The notes under the pieces: model-generated
Told to the model about the DNA's origin: nothing
Databases searched by the model: none
The model's input: the letters and a program-made list of their open reading frames with translations, nothing else
DNA from: Planctomycetota bacterium
GTDB lineage: Bacteria; Planctomycetota; UBA11346
NCBI GenBank assembly: GCA_013696105.1
Contig: JACCZE010000229.1
Location: forward strand, 1-32,188
Direction: 5' to 3'
DNA: 32,188 bases
Shown here: positions 18,224 to 26,357 of the stretch, piece by piece
Layout: each line of letters begins with the position of its first letter
Position numbering within the stretch: position 1 is the first letter of the stretch
Made by a program: the position numbers and the translations under genes

Positions 18224-18296
18224 GTGCGGCCCGGACACTGATGGGAAGCGCGGCAGCCGGCGCTGGCGTGTCCCCTGGCCCCAGGATCGAACGTTT

Positions 18297-18379
18297 TACA
18301 TGGGTGAGCCGCATCAGGCGGCGCCCCCAGGATCGCACCTCTGGTGCTGCCCCCTGGGAACTGGCGGGATGTGCAGGCG
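18297..18379. repeat. 83-bp direct repeat, copy B
   Basis: This is the second copy of the unit at 18141-18223, matching at 81 of 83 positions. The two differences weaken the first stem; the second hairpin (GCACC-TCT-GGTGC) is unchanged. Between the copies lie 73 bp of unrelated GC-rich sequence with a CCTGG-CC-CCAGG palindrome near 18274-18285. Confidence 0.85.
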
Positions 18380-18407
18380 CGCAGGGCCGACAGCAACGGA
18401 GGTGCGT

Positions 18408-18442
18408 TGTTGGGGGAGCGGCCTGCTGCCGCTCCCCCAACA
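18408..18442. terminator. Perfect 15-bp hairpin, terminator for toroid gene A
   Basis: TGTTGGGGGAGCGGC at 18408-18422 pairs perfectly with 18428-18442 around the 5-nt loop CTGCT. It lies 5 nt beyond the stop of the minus-strand toroid gene and shares the GGGGGAGCxGC core with the hairpin after uppS. It is symmetric and could stop transcription from both sides, though no U-run follows on either strand. Confidence 0.65.
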
Positions 18443-18447
18443 GACAG

Positions 18448-20073
18448 CTATTTAGCGGCGACCTGGGCGTAGCGGTAATAGACCTCGAGGCTCAGGCAGC
18501 AGTAGGCGGTGCTCAGGACGCGGCCGACATCGTGGCCGTGGAAGACGGTGCCTTCGAAATCCCAGCTGCCATCGAAGCAGCCGTTCCCTTTGCGCTGCGA
18601 ATTGACCAGCATGTCGCGAACGCTGGTGTTCCATTTCTTCCAGCGCTCGCCGCCGACCTGGAAGATGGCGAGCGTGTTGTAGTACATGTAGTAGGTGTTG
18701 CAGGGGTAGGCTGCGGGCGTCTGCTTGTTCATGATGTAGTTGCACAGCGACTCGAGCATCGGATCCCCGGCGTGCTTGCCCAGGAACACGGCGCATACCG
18801 CGCCGACGCACGCGAGCTGCTGGTGGCCGTTGCCGCCGCCATTGGCCTGGTCCGACATGTACTGGTACGGGAACACCGATTCGCCCTTGTACGGATCGAG
18901 CTTGGCCCAGTCGGGATTGTTCGCCTTCCACACCTTCTCGAGCCACTGCTTAGCGCCCTCCATGCCGTTGCCGACATTGAGCTGACCGGCGAGCGCGCTC
19001 TTCAGTGCCATCACGTTCCAACCGCTGACCGACGAGTCGCTGCGGGCATTCGGATTGGAGTAGTCCCAGCCGAAGCCGCCGTAGGGATCCTTGGTCTTGC
19101 CATCGCCCGCGCCCTTGGACATATCCTGGTTCTGGCGGGCGAGGATGGTGTTGACGCCTTGCTGCGCCGGGGTCTTCAAGGCGGGATCGCCGGTCATCGC
19201 GAAGGCTTCCGCCAGCGCCATGGTGGCGATGGCGTTCTGGTAATTGTGGGTGCCCAGGCTGCCGTCGGCCTGTTGGACCGAGACCAGGTATTCGATGCCC
19301 TTCTTGACCGTGGCCTTGTACTTGTTCGGGGTCTGGTGGTCGTAGCCCGCCCCCAAGTAGCAGAGCACCGCGTAGCCGGTCATCGCGACGTTGGTCTGGA
19401 GATCGCTCGACAGCGCATACTTGCCCGGTTCGCACTTGGGATCCTCGGTGCAGTTGGCGGGATACTTCTCGGCATCCCAGCAGCCGTTCGGGCTCTGGTG
19501 CTTCTTGAACCAACGCAGCGCCGCGTCGACCGCGCTCTCGCTGCCCTTGTTGCCGCCGTGCTTGCCGACCGCACGCTTCTTGCCGCCGCCGGTGCGCGAG
19601 CCGAACATGCCCGACGATCCGCCGCCGGCGCCGATGGCCATGAAGGCTCCGCTGCCGCCCATCTCCGAATCGGCGACGGCTTCCTCGCGGCCCTTCGCCA
19701 CGGGATTGTCGCTCTCCTCTTCACGCTCGGAATTCTCGACCGGCAGATCGAGTTGCGAGATCGGATTCGGATGATCGGATTCGGCTTCGACGTCGAGTTG
19801 CACTTCGGTCTGCAGCGTGCGCTCCTCCTTCGGCTTCTCCTCCTTCTTGGGCGGCGGCTCGATGGTCGCCACGCGCACCGGGGGGACGTCGACTTCGGGA
19901 GGCTGGACCAGGAAGTAGATCGAGGTCATGAGGCCGATGAGCAGGGCATGGAAGCTGCAGCTGATCGCCCAGCCGACCCAGCCGCCGCCGCCGCGTCGCC
20001 GATCGCCGTCCTCCTCCGCGTCGCCTTCCAGATCATCGACGAGGTCCTCATCCTGATTCGGATCATTGTTCAT
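18448..20073 (-). CDS. TonB-like membrane-anchored alpha-toroid (prenyltransferase/squalene-oxidase repeat) protein, paralogue A
   Basis: This 541-residue protein has a very acidic cytoplasmic start (1-24), an Arg/Gly patch, one membrane helix (about 33-56), a Pro/Lys/Glu-rich TonB-like linker (EPPPKKEEKPKEE) and an acidic spacer. A Gly-rich patch (FMAIGAGGGSSGMFG, 144-158) precedes an alpha/alpha toroid domain from about 178. Toroid repeats show QxxxG(C/S) motifs (HQSPNGCWD, QQADGSLGTHNYQ). The hopene-cyclase DxDD acid is absent, so it is probably a binding or structural relative and not a terpene cyclase. Many Cys residues suit an oxidizing periplasm. The start has GGGAGAG upstream and overlaps the 71-aa gene (ATGA). 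It is highly similar to 23484-25118. Confidence 0.9.
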   Translation of the reverse strand: MNNDPNQDEDLVDDLEGDAEEDGDRRRGGGGWVGWAISCSFHALLIGLMTSIYFLVQPPEVDVPPVRVATIEPPPKKEEKPKEERTLQTEVQLDVEAESDHPNPISQLDLPVENSEREEESDNPVAKGREEAVADSEMGGSGAFMAIGAGGGSSGMFGSRTGGGKKRAVGKHGGNKGSESAVDAALRWFKKHQSPNGCWDAEKYPANCTEDPKCEPGKYALSSDLQTNVAMTGYAVLCYLGAGYDHQTPNKYKATVKKGIEYLVSVQQADGSLGTHNYQNAIATMALAEAFAMTGDPALKTPAQQGVNTILARQNQDMSKGAGDGKTKDPYGGFGWDYSNPNARSDSSVSGWNVMALKSALAGQLNVGNGMEGAKQWLEKVWKANNPDWAKLDPYKGESVFPYQYMSDQANGGGNGHQQLACVGAVCAVFLGKHAGDPMLESLCNYIMNKQTPAAYPCNTYYMYYNTLAIFQVGGERWKKWNTSVRDMLVNSQRKGNGCFDGSWDFEGTVFHGHDVGRVLSTAYCCLSLEVYYRYAQVAAK

Positions 20074-20285
20074 AATCGCGGCTCTCCCTGGGTAGTATGC
20101 ATCGAAATGGTGTCATGTGGTGTGCCCGGCACGGTCGCACTCACGTCGGCTGCGGGACGCGGCGCGGGCTGATCGGCGAACGAGCCGTCCCTGGTCAGCA
20201 CCGCTCCGACCCAGGCCACGAGCAGGGCATGGGCGAGCACGATGATCGCGAGCCTGCGCGGGTTCGGGGCGGCGGACGGAGCCAT
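20070..20285 (-). CDS. Small single-span membrane protein coupled to toroid gene A
   Basis: The 71 codons start at ATG 20285 and end in a TGA that overlaps the ATG of the toroid gene (ATGA, 20070-20073). The product has a short basic start (RR at 10-11), one hydrophobic helix at about 12-31 (LAIIVLAHALLVAWVGAVLT) and a polar Pro/Thr-rich tail of about 40 residues, so the tail is probably periplasmic. The stop/start overlap is the main support for it being real. I recognise no family. Paralogue B has no equivalent upstream gene, so it may have been lost there or gained here. Confidence 0.6.
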   Translation of the reverse strand: MAPSAAPNPRRLAIIVLAHALLVAWVGAVLTRDGSFADQPAPRPAADVSATVPGTPHDTISMHTTQGEPRL

Positions 20286-20391
20286 ATCGCCAGTGTAGCA
20301 TCTTTGCTTCCTTATCTTTGGCCCAATCTGATATTGTTTGCATAAATCTGATGTGTCGGATGGTGGTTCGTGACTCAGGTGTGGAGGAGCG
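20286..20391. promoter_or_regulatory. AT-rich divergent promoter region
   Basis: This 106-bp gap separates the minus-strand small-protein/toroid operon from the plus-strand AraC-type gene. It is the most AT-rich stretch in the window (20300-20350). For the plus strand, TTGGCC near 20318 and CATAAA near 20341 are 17 bp apart and match sigma70-like boxes at 4/6 each. The minus direction must also start here. It is the natural place for the AraC-type protein to bind. GGAGGAG sits just ahead of the ATG at 20392. Confidence 0.4.
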
Positions 20392-23274
20392 ATGCAGCAG
20401 GCGCCACTCGCGACGGCCTTGCCGGCGGGAATCCCCGCCTCGGGTTCGGGGCACGGCCGCCTGGTATGGAGCGCGGATGAGGCCGTCTCGCGTTCCTACG
20501 GCGATTGGGTGGTCTTCTGGGTGTGCGCCGGCGAGGCGGCCTGGGAGCTGAAGGACGGGCGGCGGTTGTCCGCAGCGAAGAACGGCTTCGTGGTGCTGCC
20601 ACCGCTGGTCGCCACCACCATGAGCGCGGTGCGGCCCAAGCTCGTCTGGTGGCACTGCCACTTCACCTTCAGGCCGGCTCCTGGCCATGTCCCGGACCAT
20701 CTGCGCGAGGACGTGCTCGGACCGGGCGAGGCCGCTCTGCTGCCCTTGGCGTTCACCGGTGATGACGCCCCCGGGGTGCTGCGCGCATTCCGTGAGCTGA
20801 GCCTGCTTGCCTTCCCGGCTGCCGAAGCGCCGTGGCGGATCGAGCGTGCGGTGATCGTGCTGGTCGCCGAGCTGGCCGCCTTCGCCCGTGCACGCACGCG
20901 CGCACGCGCTCCCGCACGGGTGCTTGGTCCCGCATTCCAGGAAGACCAGCGCATCGCCGCGGTGATGCGCCGCATCGATGCCGATCCAGCGCAGCCATGG
21001 CGCGTGCCCCAGCTCGCACGATCGGTCGGGATCTCGCCGCACCGGCTGCATGCGCTGTGCCGGAGCACCTACGGCGCCAGCGTCAAATCGCGCATCGTGA
21101 GCGCGCGTCTGGAACTCGCCAAGCGGCTGCTGCGCGAGCGCGAGAACGGCAGACTGCTCACCCTGAAGGAGGTGAGCGAGCGCAGCGGATTCTCGTCGCA
21201 GCATTTCTTCAGCCGGCAGTTCCGCTCGTTCTACCACATCAGCCCCAGCGCGTTCCGCACCGGCGAAGCGCTCGGCGAGCGCCTGAAGGATGTCGCGGAA
21301 TGGGGGGATCCGGTGCTATCGCTGCCCGGCGAGGGCGATGCCTGGGAACGGGACTGGGTCGTGCTGCGGGGCGGCTTCGTCCGCGGTGATCGCCGCGTGG
21401 TGGTCTCCGCGCACGAGGGCAGCACGCTGATGTGCCGGCGGCGGCTGTGGGGAGACATCGCGATCGAGTTCGAGGGCCTGGTTCCCTCGGATGTCGCTTC
21501 GTCCGACCTGTCGATCTTCTGGATCCGCGGTGATCAATCGACCACCCTGGATTGGAGGACGGAGCAGGCGACCGGCACCTATCGCTTCCAGGTCGGTGCC
21601 CGCGGGTCGTACACCATCATCGGTCACGAGAACACCCATCTCGCCTACGACGCATTCAAACCGGTGCCAGGAACCGCGCACCTCATCCGCGTCGAGATCC
21701 AGGATCGCCGGCTATCGCTCTTCGTCGATGGACGCAAATCGTGCGAGCACATCGACGCCTTCCCGCTCATCGGCGGCCACGTCGCCATCTACGGGTTCTT
21801 CCTGGGGGTCGAGTTCCGTGATGTGCGCATCTACTCCCGACAGCCGCCGGCGATGGTGCCGGCGACCGCCGTCGGGGATCACTGCCTCGAGCAACGGCGC
21901 TACGACGAAGCAGCCGAGCAGTACGCCAAGGTCGCGGATGCGCATGCCGGCACGCGTCTGGCCCTCGATGCGGTCTACAAGCGCGGTCTCAGCCGCTTCC
22001 GCCAGGGTCGCGCGGGAGACGCTTTCGCCATTTGGGAAGGACTGCGGGGGACGCCGCTGGCGGACACGGTCGAGCTGCATCGCCTGGACGAGTGGTTCAC
22101 CGCCGGCGAGCACGAGCGGATGCTCGCCCACATCCCGACGGTGTATCGCGATGCACGGCCCGACACCAAGGCGCGCCTCGCGCTGCAATGGGCCGGGTAC
22201 ACCTCGGCCGTCACCGCCGAGGCGATGCTGCACGGGCGCACCGGCACGCTGGCCGAATACGTGGCGACCCGGGACCGTTTCCTGTCCGCCCATCCAACCA
22301 CCGCCCATGCCGCCGCCCAGGCGCTGATCGTGCTCGGTCGCTTCGAGGAGGTGCTCGAGCGCTTCCCGACGCAGCTGTCGTGCGTCACCCAGGCATTGAC
22401 CTATCTGGGCCGCGAAGGGGAGATCCTCGAGCACCACGGCGATCAGATGATGGCCGTGGCGGAGACGCTGTTCTCGACCGGACGGACCGAGGAGCTGGTC
22501 CGCCGCTATCCGGGTCTCTGGGCCGAGTCCGAATCGCTTGCATTGATTTCGCGCGGTCGGGCGGCCGAGGTGCTGGAGATCGTCCCCACCCATTCGACCG
22601 CCCTGCTGGCGCTCGGGCGGATGGAGGAGGCGCTGGGCGATCCGCTCCTGCGCGGAGATCAGCTCGCGCGGGTGCTCCTGCTGCTCGATCGGCCTGACGA
22701 GATCCCGGCGGAACTCGCGCACAGCCTCCCGGTGCTGATGGCGCGTGGCCGATCGCAGGAGGCCTTCGACCGGCACGGGGGGAATTTCTGGATCGGCATG
22801 TGGCCGCGCCACCTGCTCGGACTCGAGGCATTCATGCTCGGGCGCACCGCGCAGGCGCTGCGCTGGTTCGAGCTGCCGCCGGGTTGGGAGCTGCACCAGC
22901 GCCGGTTCCATCTGGCGCATTACGTGCTGGTGCCGTTCCTGCGCGAGCTCAGTGGAGACACCGGGGCGCTGGCGCGCGTATGCGATGTCGTCCTGCGCGG
23001 GCGGCGCTGGGTGTACGAGCAGAAGGCCTGGCATAACGCTGCTTTCCTGCTCGGCCGCATCGACGCGGCGACGTATCTCGCGCAGCCGCATTGCTTCGCC
23101 GCCGACGCCTCCCTGAGCCTTTGTCGGGGGATCAGGGCAGAGCTCGATGGCGACGTCGCGCTCGCACGTGCCAGTTACCGATCCTACCTGGGATTGCCGC
23201 GCTACCGACGGGGCCTCGACTACGACCCTGTGCCGGAACGCTTCGCCGCGTGGCGGGTGGAGACCATCGGCTAG
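20392..23274 (+). CDS. AraC-family regulator fused to a lectin-like and a TPR-like region
   Basis: This is a 960-residue protein without signal peptide or clear membrane helix. Residues about 20-100 look like an AraC cupin sensor. About 203-290 is a full AraC DNA-binding domain with two helix-turn-helix units (VPQLARSVGISPHRLHALC and LKEVSERSGFSSQHFFSRQF). About 320-482 is a beta-rich concanavalin/LamG-like domain (SIFWIRGDQSTTLDW, HLIRVEIQDRRLSLFVDGR, FRDVRIYSR). The rest, about 490-960, is helical and TPR-like (CLEQRRYDEAAEQYAKVAD). Ordinary AraC proteins are near 300 aa, so two thirds is extra. It is divergent from toroid operon A and convergent with toroid B, making both likely targets. 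The stop codon lies inside the terminal repeat of a MITE-like element, so the C-terminus may have been altered by insertion. Confidence 0.88.
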   Translation: MQQAPLATALPAGIPASGSGHGRLVWSADEAVSRSYGDWVVFWVCAGEAAWELKDGRRLSAAKNGFVVLPPLVATTMSAVRPKLVWWHCHFTFRPAPGHVPDHLREDVLGPGEAALLPLAFTGDDAPGVLRAFRELSLLAFPAAEAPWRIERAVIVLVAELAAFARARTRARAPARVLGPAFQEDQRIAAVMRRIDADPAQPWRVPQLARSVGISPHRLHALCRSTYGASVKSRIVSARLELAKRLLRERENGRLLTLKEVSERSGFSSQHFFSRQFRSFYHISPSAFRTGEALGERLKDVAEWGDPVLSLPGEGDAWERDWVVLRGGFVRGDRRVVVSAHEGSTLMCRRRLWGDIAIEFEGLVPSDVASSDLSIFWIRGDQSTTLDWRTEQATGTYRFQVGARGSYTIIGHENTHLAYDAFKPVPGTAHLIRVEIQDRRLSLFVDGRKSCEHIDAFPLIGGHVAIYGFFLGVEFRDVRIYSRQPPAMVPATAVGDHCLEQRRYDEAAEQYAKVADAHAGTRLALDAVYKRGLSRFRQGRAGDAFAIWEGLRGTPLADTVELHRLDEWFTAGEHERMLAHIPTVYRDARPDTKARLALQWAGYTSAVTAEAMLHGRTGTLAEYVATRDRFLSAHPTTAHAAAQALIVLGRFEEVLERFPTQLSCVTQALTYLGREGEILEHHGDQMMAVAETLFSTGRTEELVRRYPGLWAESESLALISRGRAAEVLEIVPTHSTALLALGRMEEALGDPLLRGDQLARVLLLLDRPDEIPAELAHSLPVLMARGRSQEAFDRHGGNFWIGMWPRHLLGLEAFMLGRTAQALRWFELPPGWELHQRRFHLAHYVLVPFLRELSGDTGALARVCDVVLRGRRWVYEQKAWHNAAFLLGRIDAATYLAQPHCFAADASLSLCRGIRAELDGDVALARASYRSYLGLPRYRRGLDYDPVPERFAAWRVETIG

Positions 23275-23429
23275 CAGGGTGCGGAAAAGCACCCTGCGGG
23301 GAGTCTGAGGGGGCCTCTGCCCCCTCATGTAGAAAGTTGGAGATCACGAAACCCGGAAAAATAGCGACCGCAGGTCGCGCCGGGTTTTCGTGATCGCTAG
23401 CAGGCTGCGTTTTTCTGCAGCCTGCTAGC
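23270..23429. mobile_element. MITE-like element with palindromic terminal inverted repeats
   Basis: The left end (from 23270) and the reverse complement of the right end (from 23429) both start GCTAGCAGG, then G/C TGC, then a GAAAA-centred loop, then a complementary arm. The left hairpin is GCAGGGTGC/GCACCCTGC (23274-23297); the right is a perfect 13-bp stem, 23396-23408 with 23417-23429. The base that differs is compensated in the opposite arm. Inside are a 9-bp hairpin (23306-23327) and a nested palindrome (23342-23395, inner stem GCGACC/GGTCGC). It contains no ORF. The palindrome GCTAGC bounds it, with a TA at each end. It lies between convergent genes, so a terminator role is also possible. 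Confidence 0.6.
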
Positions 23430-23483
23430 GGATTCGCCGGGATGCGCTGCGCATGCAACCGACCAACACGAGCATCCGTTCGC

Positions 23484-25118
23484 CTACGGATCCATCTTCG
23501 CCTGATCGTAGCGGTAGTACACTTCCAGGCTCAGGCAGCAGTAGGCGGTGCTCAGGACGCGGCCGACTTCGTGACCGTGGAAGGCGGTGCCTTGGAAGTC
23601 CCAGCTGCCATCGAAGCAGCCCTCGCCCTTCCTCTGGGCATTGACCAGCATGTCGCGCACGCTGCTGTTCCATTTCTTCCAACGGTCGCCGCCGACCTGG
23701 AAGACCGCGAGCGTGTTGTAGTACATGTAGTAGGTGTTGCAGGGATACGCGGCGGGCGTCTGCTTGTTCATGATGTAATTGCTCAGCGTCTCGAGCATCG
23801 GATCTCCGGCGTGCTTGCCGAGGAATACCGCGCACACCGCACCGACGCACGCGAGCGCCTGATGTCCGGGGGCGCCGCCATTGGCCTGATCCGAGGCGTA
23901 TTGATAGGGGAACACCGATTCGCCCTTGTACGGATCGAGCTTGGCCCAATCGGGATTGTTGGCCTTCCACACCTTCTCGAGCCACTGCTTTGCGCCTTCC
24001 AAGCCGTTGCCGACATCGAGCTGGCTGGCGAGCGCGCTCTTGAGCGCCATCACGTTCCAGCCGCTGACCGATGAATCACTGCGTGCGTTCGGGCCGCTGT
24101 AGTCCCAGCCGAAGCCGCCGTAGGGGTCCTTGGTCTTGTCGTCGCCGGCGCCCTTGGCCATGTCCTGGTTCTGACGCGCGAGAATGGTGTTCACGCCCTG
24201 TTGTGCCGGAGACTTCAGCGCGGGGTCGCCGGTCATCCCGTAGGCCTCGGCCAAGGCCATGGTGGCGACGGCATTCTGATAGTTGTGGGTGCCCAGGCTG
24301 CCGTCGGCCTTCTGCGCCGAGACGATGTAATCCAGGCCCTTCTTTACCACCGTCTGGTACTTGTTCGGCGACTGGTGATCGTAACCCGCGCCAAGGAAGC
24401 ACAGCACCGCGTAGCCGGTCATGGCCATGGTGGTCTCGGTGTCGCCAACGTTGGCGTAGGTGCCGGGCTCGCACTTCAGATCGTCGCTGCAGTTTTTCGT
24501 ATAGGTGACCGAATCCCATGAGCCGTTGGGGCCCTGGTGGCGCTTGAGCCAGCGCAGTGCTCCGCCGACGGCCGCTTCGCTGCCGCGGCTGCCTCCGCGC
24601 TCGCCGATTGCGCGAATCTTGCCGCCGCCCTTGCGTTTGCCGTACATGCCGCTGCCGCTCGTGCCGGCGCCGATGGCCATGAAGACGCCGGTCGAGCCCA
24701 ATTCGACATCCGCGACCGCGTCCTCTCGGCCCTGCGGTGCGGTGTCCTGGGTGGGATCCTCGATCGCGGGGACGTCGATCGGTAGATCGAGGATCGTGAC
24801 CGGGGCGATGGCCTCGCTCTCGACGACGATCTGGACCTCTGGCTGCTCGAGGGGGGCGCGCTCGCGTTTCTCCTCCTTCTTCGGCGGTGGTTCGATCATC
24901 GTCGTGCGTACCGGCAAGGGATCGGTCGCCGGGGGCGCGATCAGGTAGTAGATGCCGCTCATCACGCCGATCAGCAGGCTGTGGAACGAGATGCTGATGA
25001 GCCAACCCGCCCAACCGCCGCCGCGCCGGCGCTGGTCGTGCTCGTCCTGAGGCCCATCGGATTGCAGGTGGTCGTCGCCGGTGCCGGCGTTGGCGTTGGC
25101 GATGGAGCGGTCGTTCAT
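23484..25118 (-). CDS. TonB-like membrane-anchored alpha-toroid protein, paralogue B
   Basis: This 544-residue paralogue of 18448-20073 has the same order: polar start, Arg/Gly patch, one membrane helix (about 35-60), EPPPKKEEKRE linker, acidic spacer, Gly-rich FMAIGAGTSGSGMYG, and toroid domain with HQGPNGSWD and QKADGSLGTHNYQ. The C-terminal half is nearly identical to paralogue A (for instance GAKQWLEKVWKANNPDWAK in both), while the tail of the anchor and the linker differ strongly. No DxDD acid is seen. The ATG has GGAGAA upstream, and a perfect 8-bp palindrome lies 30 bp upstream. It has no small partner gene. It is probably anchored in the inner membrane facing the periplasm; ligand unknown. 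Confidence 0.9.
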   Translation of the reverse strand: MNDRSIANANAGTGDDHLQSDGPQDEHDQRRRGGGWAGWLISISFHSLLIGVMSGIYYLIAPPATDPLPVRTTMIEPPPKKEEKRERAPLEQPEVQIVVESEAIAPVTILDLPIDVPAIEDPTQDTAPQGREDAVADVELGSTGVFMAIGAGTSGSGMYGKRKGGGKIRAIGERGGSRGSEAAVGGALRWLKRHQGPNGSWDSVTYTKNCSDDLKCEPGTYANVGDTETTMAMTGYAVLCFLGAGYDHQSPNKYQTVVKKGLDYIVSAQKADGSLGTHNYQNAVATMALAEAYGMTGDPALKSPAQQGVNTILARQNQDMAKGAGDDKTKDPYGGFGWDYSGPNARSDSSVSGWNVMALKSALASQLDVGNGLEGAKQWLEKVWKANNPDWAKLDPYKGESVFPYQYASDQANGGAPGHQALACVGAVCAVFLGKHAGDPMLETLSNYIMNKQTPAAYPCNTYYMYYNTLAVFQVGGDRWKKWNSSVRDMLVNAQRKGEGCFDGSWDFQGTAFHGHEVGRVLSTAYCCLSLEVYYRYDQAKMDP

Positions 25119-25147
25119 GGCGTTCTCCGGGGACGAGGCGGCCCGAT

Positions 25148-25165
25148 CGATCGCACCTGCGATCG
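25148..25165. promoter_or_regulatory. Perfect palindrome upstream of toroid gene B
   Basis: CGATCGCA and TGCGATCG flank a 2-nt spacer, 30 bp upstream of the toroid B start on its 5' side. Size and position suit an operator for a dimeric regulator. No copy is seen in the promoter gap of toroid A, which argues against a shared AraC-type site. A related imperfect palindrome (GGATCG-CTG-CGATCC) lies at about 25249-25263, between dapF and this gene. Confidence 0.35.
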
Positions 25166-25284
25166 TGGCGTGAGCCGCGATGGACGTCGTTCTGGTTCGG
25201 AGTGATCAACGGCCGCGGAGCGGCCCGGTTCGCAATTTTTCCCAATGGATCGCTGCGATCCGAGCGACCGGTCGGCTGCCCCGA

Positions 25285-26136
25285 TCAGGGCCAGACTCCG
25301 GAGAAGACGCTGACCGCGGGTCCGGTCATGATCACCGTCGCATCGTCGGTCGGCCAGCTGACCTCCAGATCGCCGCCATCCAGCCGGATGGTCGCGTCGC
25401 GGCGGTCGATGCGGCCATCGAGGATCGCAGCGACGAGCACGGCGCAGGCGCCCGTGCCGCAGGCCTGGGTCTCGCCCGAGCCGCGTTCCCAGGTGCGCTG
25501 ACGCAACACCGGGCGTCCGCGTTCATCGCGCAGCCGGGCGACGAACTCGACGTTGGTGCGCTTGGGGAAGGTCGGATGGCGTTCGATCGCGGCGCCCACT
25601 TCGGCGACGGGAAACCGGTCCGGGTCGTCGACGAAGCACACGGCGTGGGGATTGCCCATGCCGACCGCGATCAGGCGATGCCGCCCGCCCGCCGCCGCGA
25701 CGGTCACGACCAATTTCGGACCACGACCGGCCCGGCGCACCGGCACCAGCCCAGGCGTCAGTCGCGGAGCGCCCATGGCCACGCTGGCACCTACGACCCG
25801 AGTCCCGCGCATGCGCAGGTCGACAGCGAGCACCCCCGCGCCGGTTTCGAAACGCATGCTCCTCGCACGCACATGGCCGTGGTCGTATGCAAGTTTGGCC
25901 GCGCAGCGGATGCCGTTGCCGCACATCTCCGAGCGCGATCCGTCGGCGTTGAACATCGTCATGCGCGCATCGGCCAGGCGCGAGGGGCCGACGATGATCA
26001 GGCCGTCGGCCCCGACGCCGGTGTGCCGATCGCTGATGCGCCGCGCACATCCGGGAAGATCGGCGGGCAGCCGCTCGCGCCAGGCATCGACGTACACGTA
26101 GTCGTTGCCGCATCCGTGCATCTTGGTGAAGCGCAT
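25285..26136 (-). CDS. dapF: Diaminopimelate epimerase
   Basis: This 283-residue protein converts LL- to meso-diaminopimelate for lysine and peptidoglycan synthesis in the cytosol. It has the family opening FTKMHGCGNDYVYVD, the two catalytic cysteines Cys72 (EMCGNGIRC) and Cys226 (QACGTGAC), and the substrate segments NADGS and GNPHAVCFV. ATG 26136 is chosen because family homology starts there; the frame is open for 40 more codons upstream. The gap to the divergent AsmA-like gene (26137-26357) shows no clear promoter. It appears to be transcribed alone. Confidence 0.97.
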   Translation of the reverse strand: MRFTKMHGCGNDYVYVDAWRERLPADLPGCARRISDRHTGVGADGLIIVGPSRLADARMTMFNADGSRSEMCGNGIRCAAKLAYDHGHVRARSMRFETGAGVLAVDLRMRGTRVVGASVAMGAPRLTPGLVPVRRAGRGPKLVVTVAAAGGRHRLIAVGMGNPHAVCFVDDPDRFPVAEVGAAIERHPTFPKRTNVEFVARLRDERGRPVLRQRTWERGSGETQACGTGACAVLVAAILDGRIDRRDATIRLDGGDLEVSWPTDDATVIMTGPAVSVFSGVWP

Positions 26137-26357
26137 GAGGTGTCCGTGGTGCGGCGGGTCGACCGCCTGCTCCGTCACCAGCGTAGGCCCCGCTCGCGAC
26201 GCGAAACCCAGATTCCATCGTCGGGAGCTGCTCGGGAGCCGCTCGTGGCCCCGCACGCCATGACCGGGGCGGGCCCTCTCTGAGTGACGCTCGGTCCCTC
26301 CCGCAATCAGCGGGGTCAGGCCCCTTGCCCCCGACCTCGCTCACCGACACTCCTGCC

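Noticed and set aside
18448-20073. Squalene-hopene cyclase
   Set aside because: The catalytic DxDD is absent and the protein has a TonB-like membrane anchor, so only the toroid fold is shared.
18241-20172. A 643-codon plus-strand frame opposite toroid gene A
   Set aside because: It is antisense to a gene with clear domain structure and a paralogue; the plus-strand translation has no motif and runs through the hairpin repeats.
20343-20392. Start of the AraC-type gene upstream of 20392
   Set aside because: The strong GGAGGAG just before ATG 20392, the AT-rich sequence upstream and the domain layout all support 20392.
26137-26357. Riboswitch or lysine-responsive leader upstream of dapF
   Set aside because: No recognisable conserved helices or terminator/antiterminator pair could be made out.
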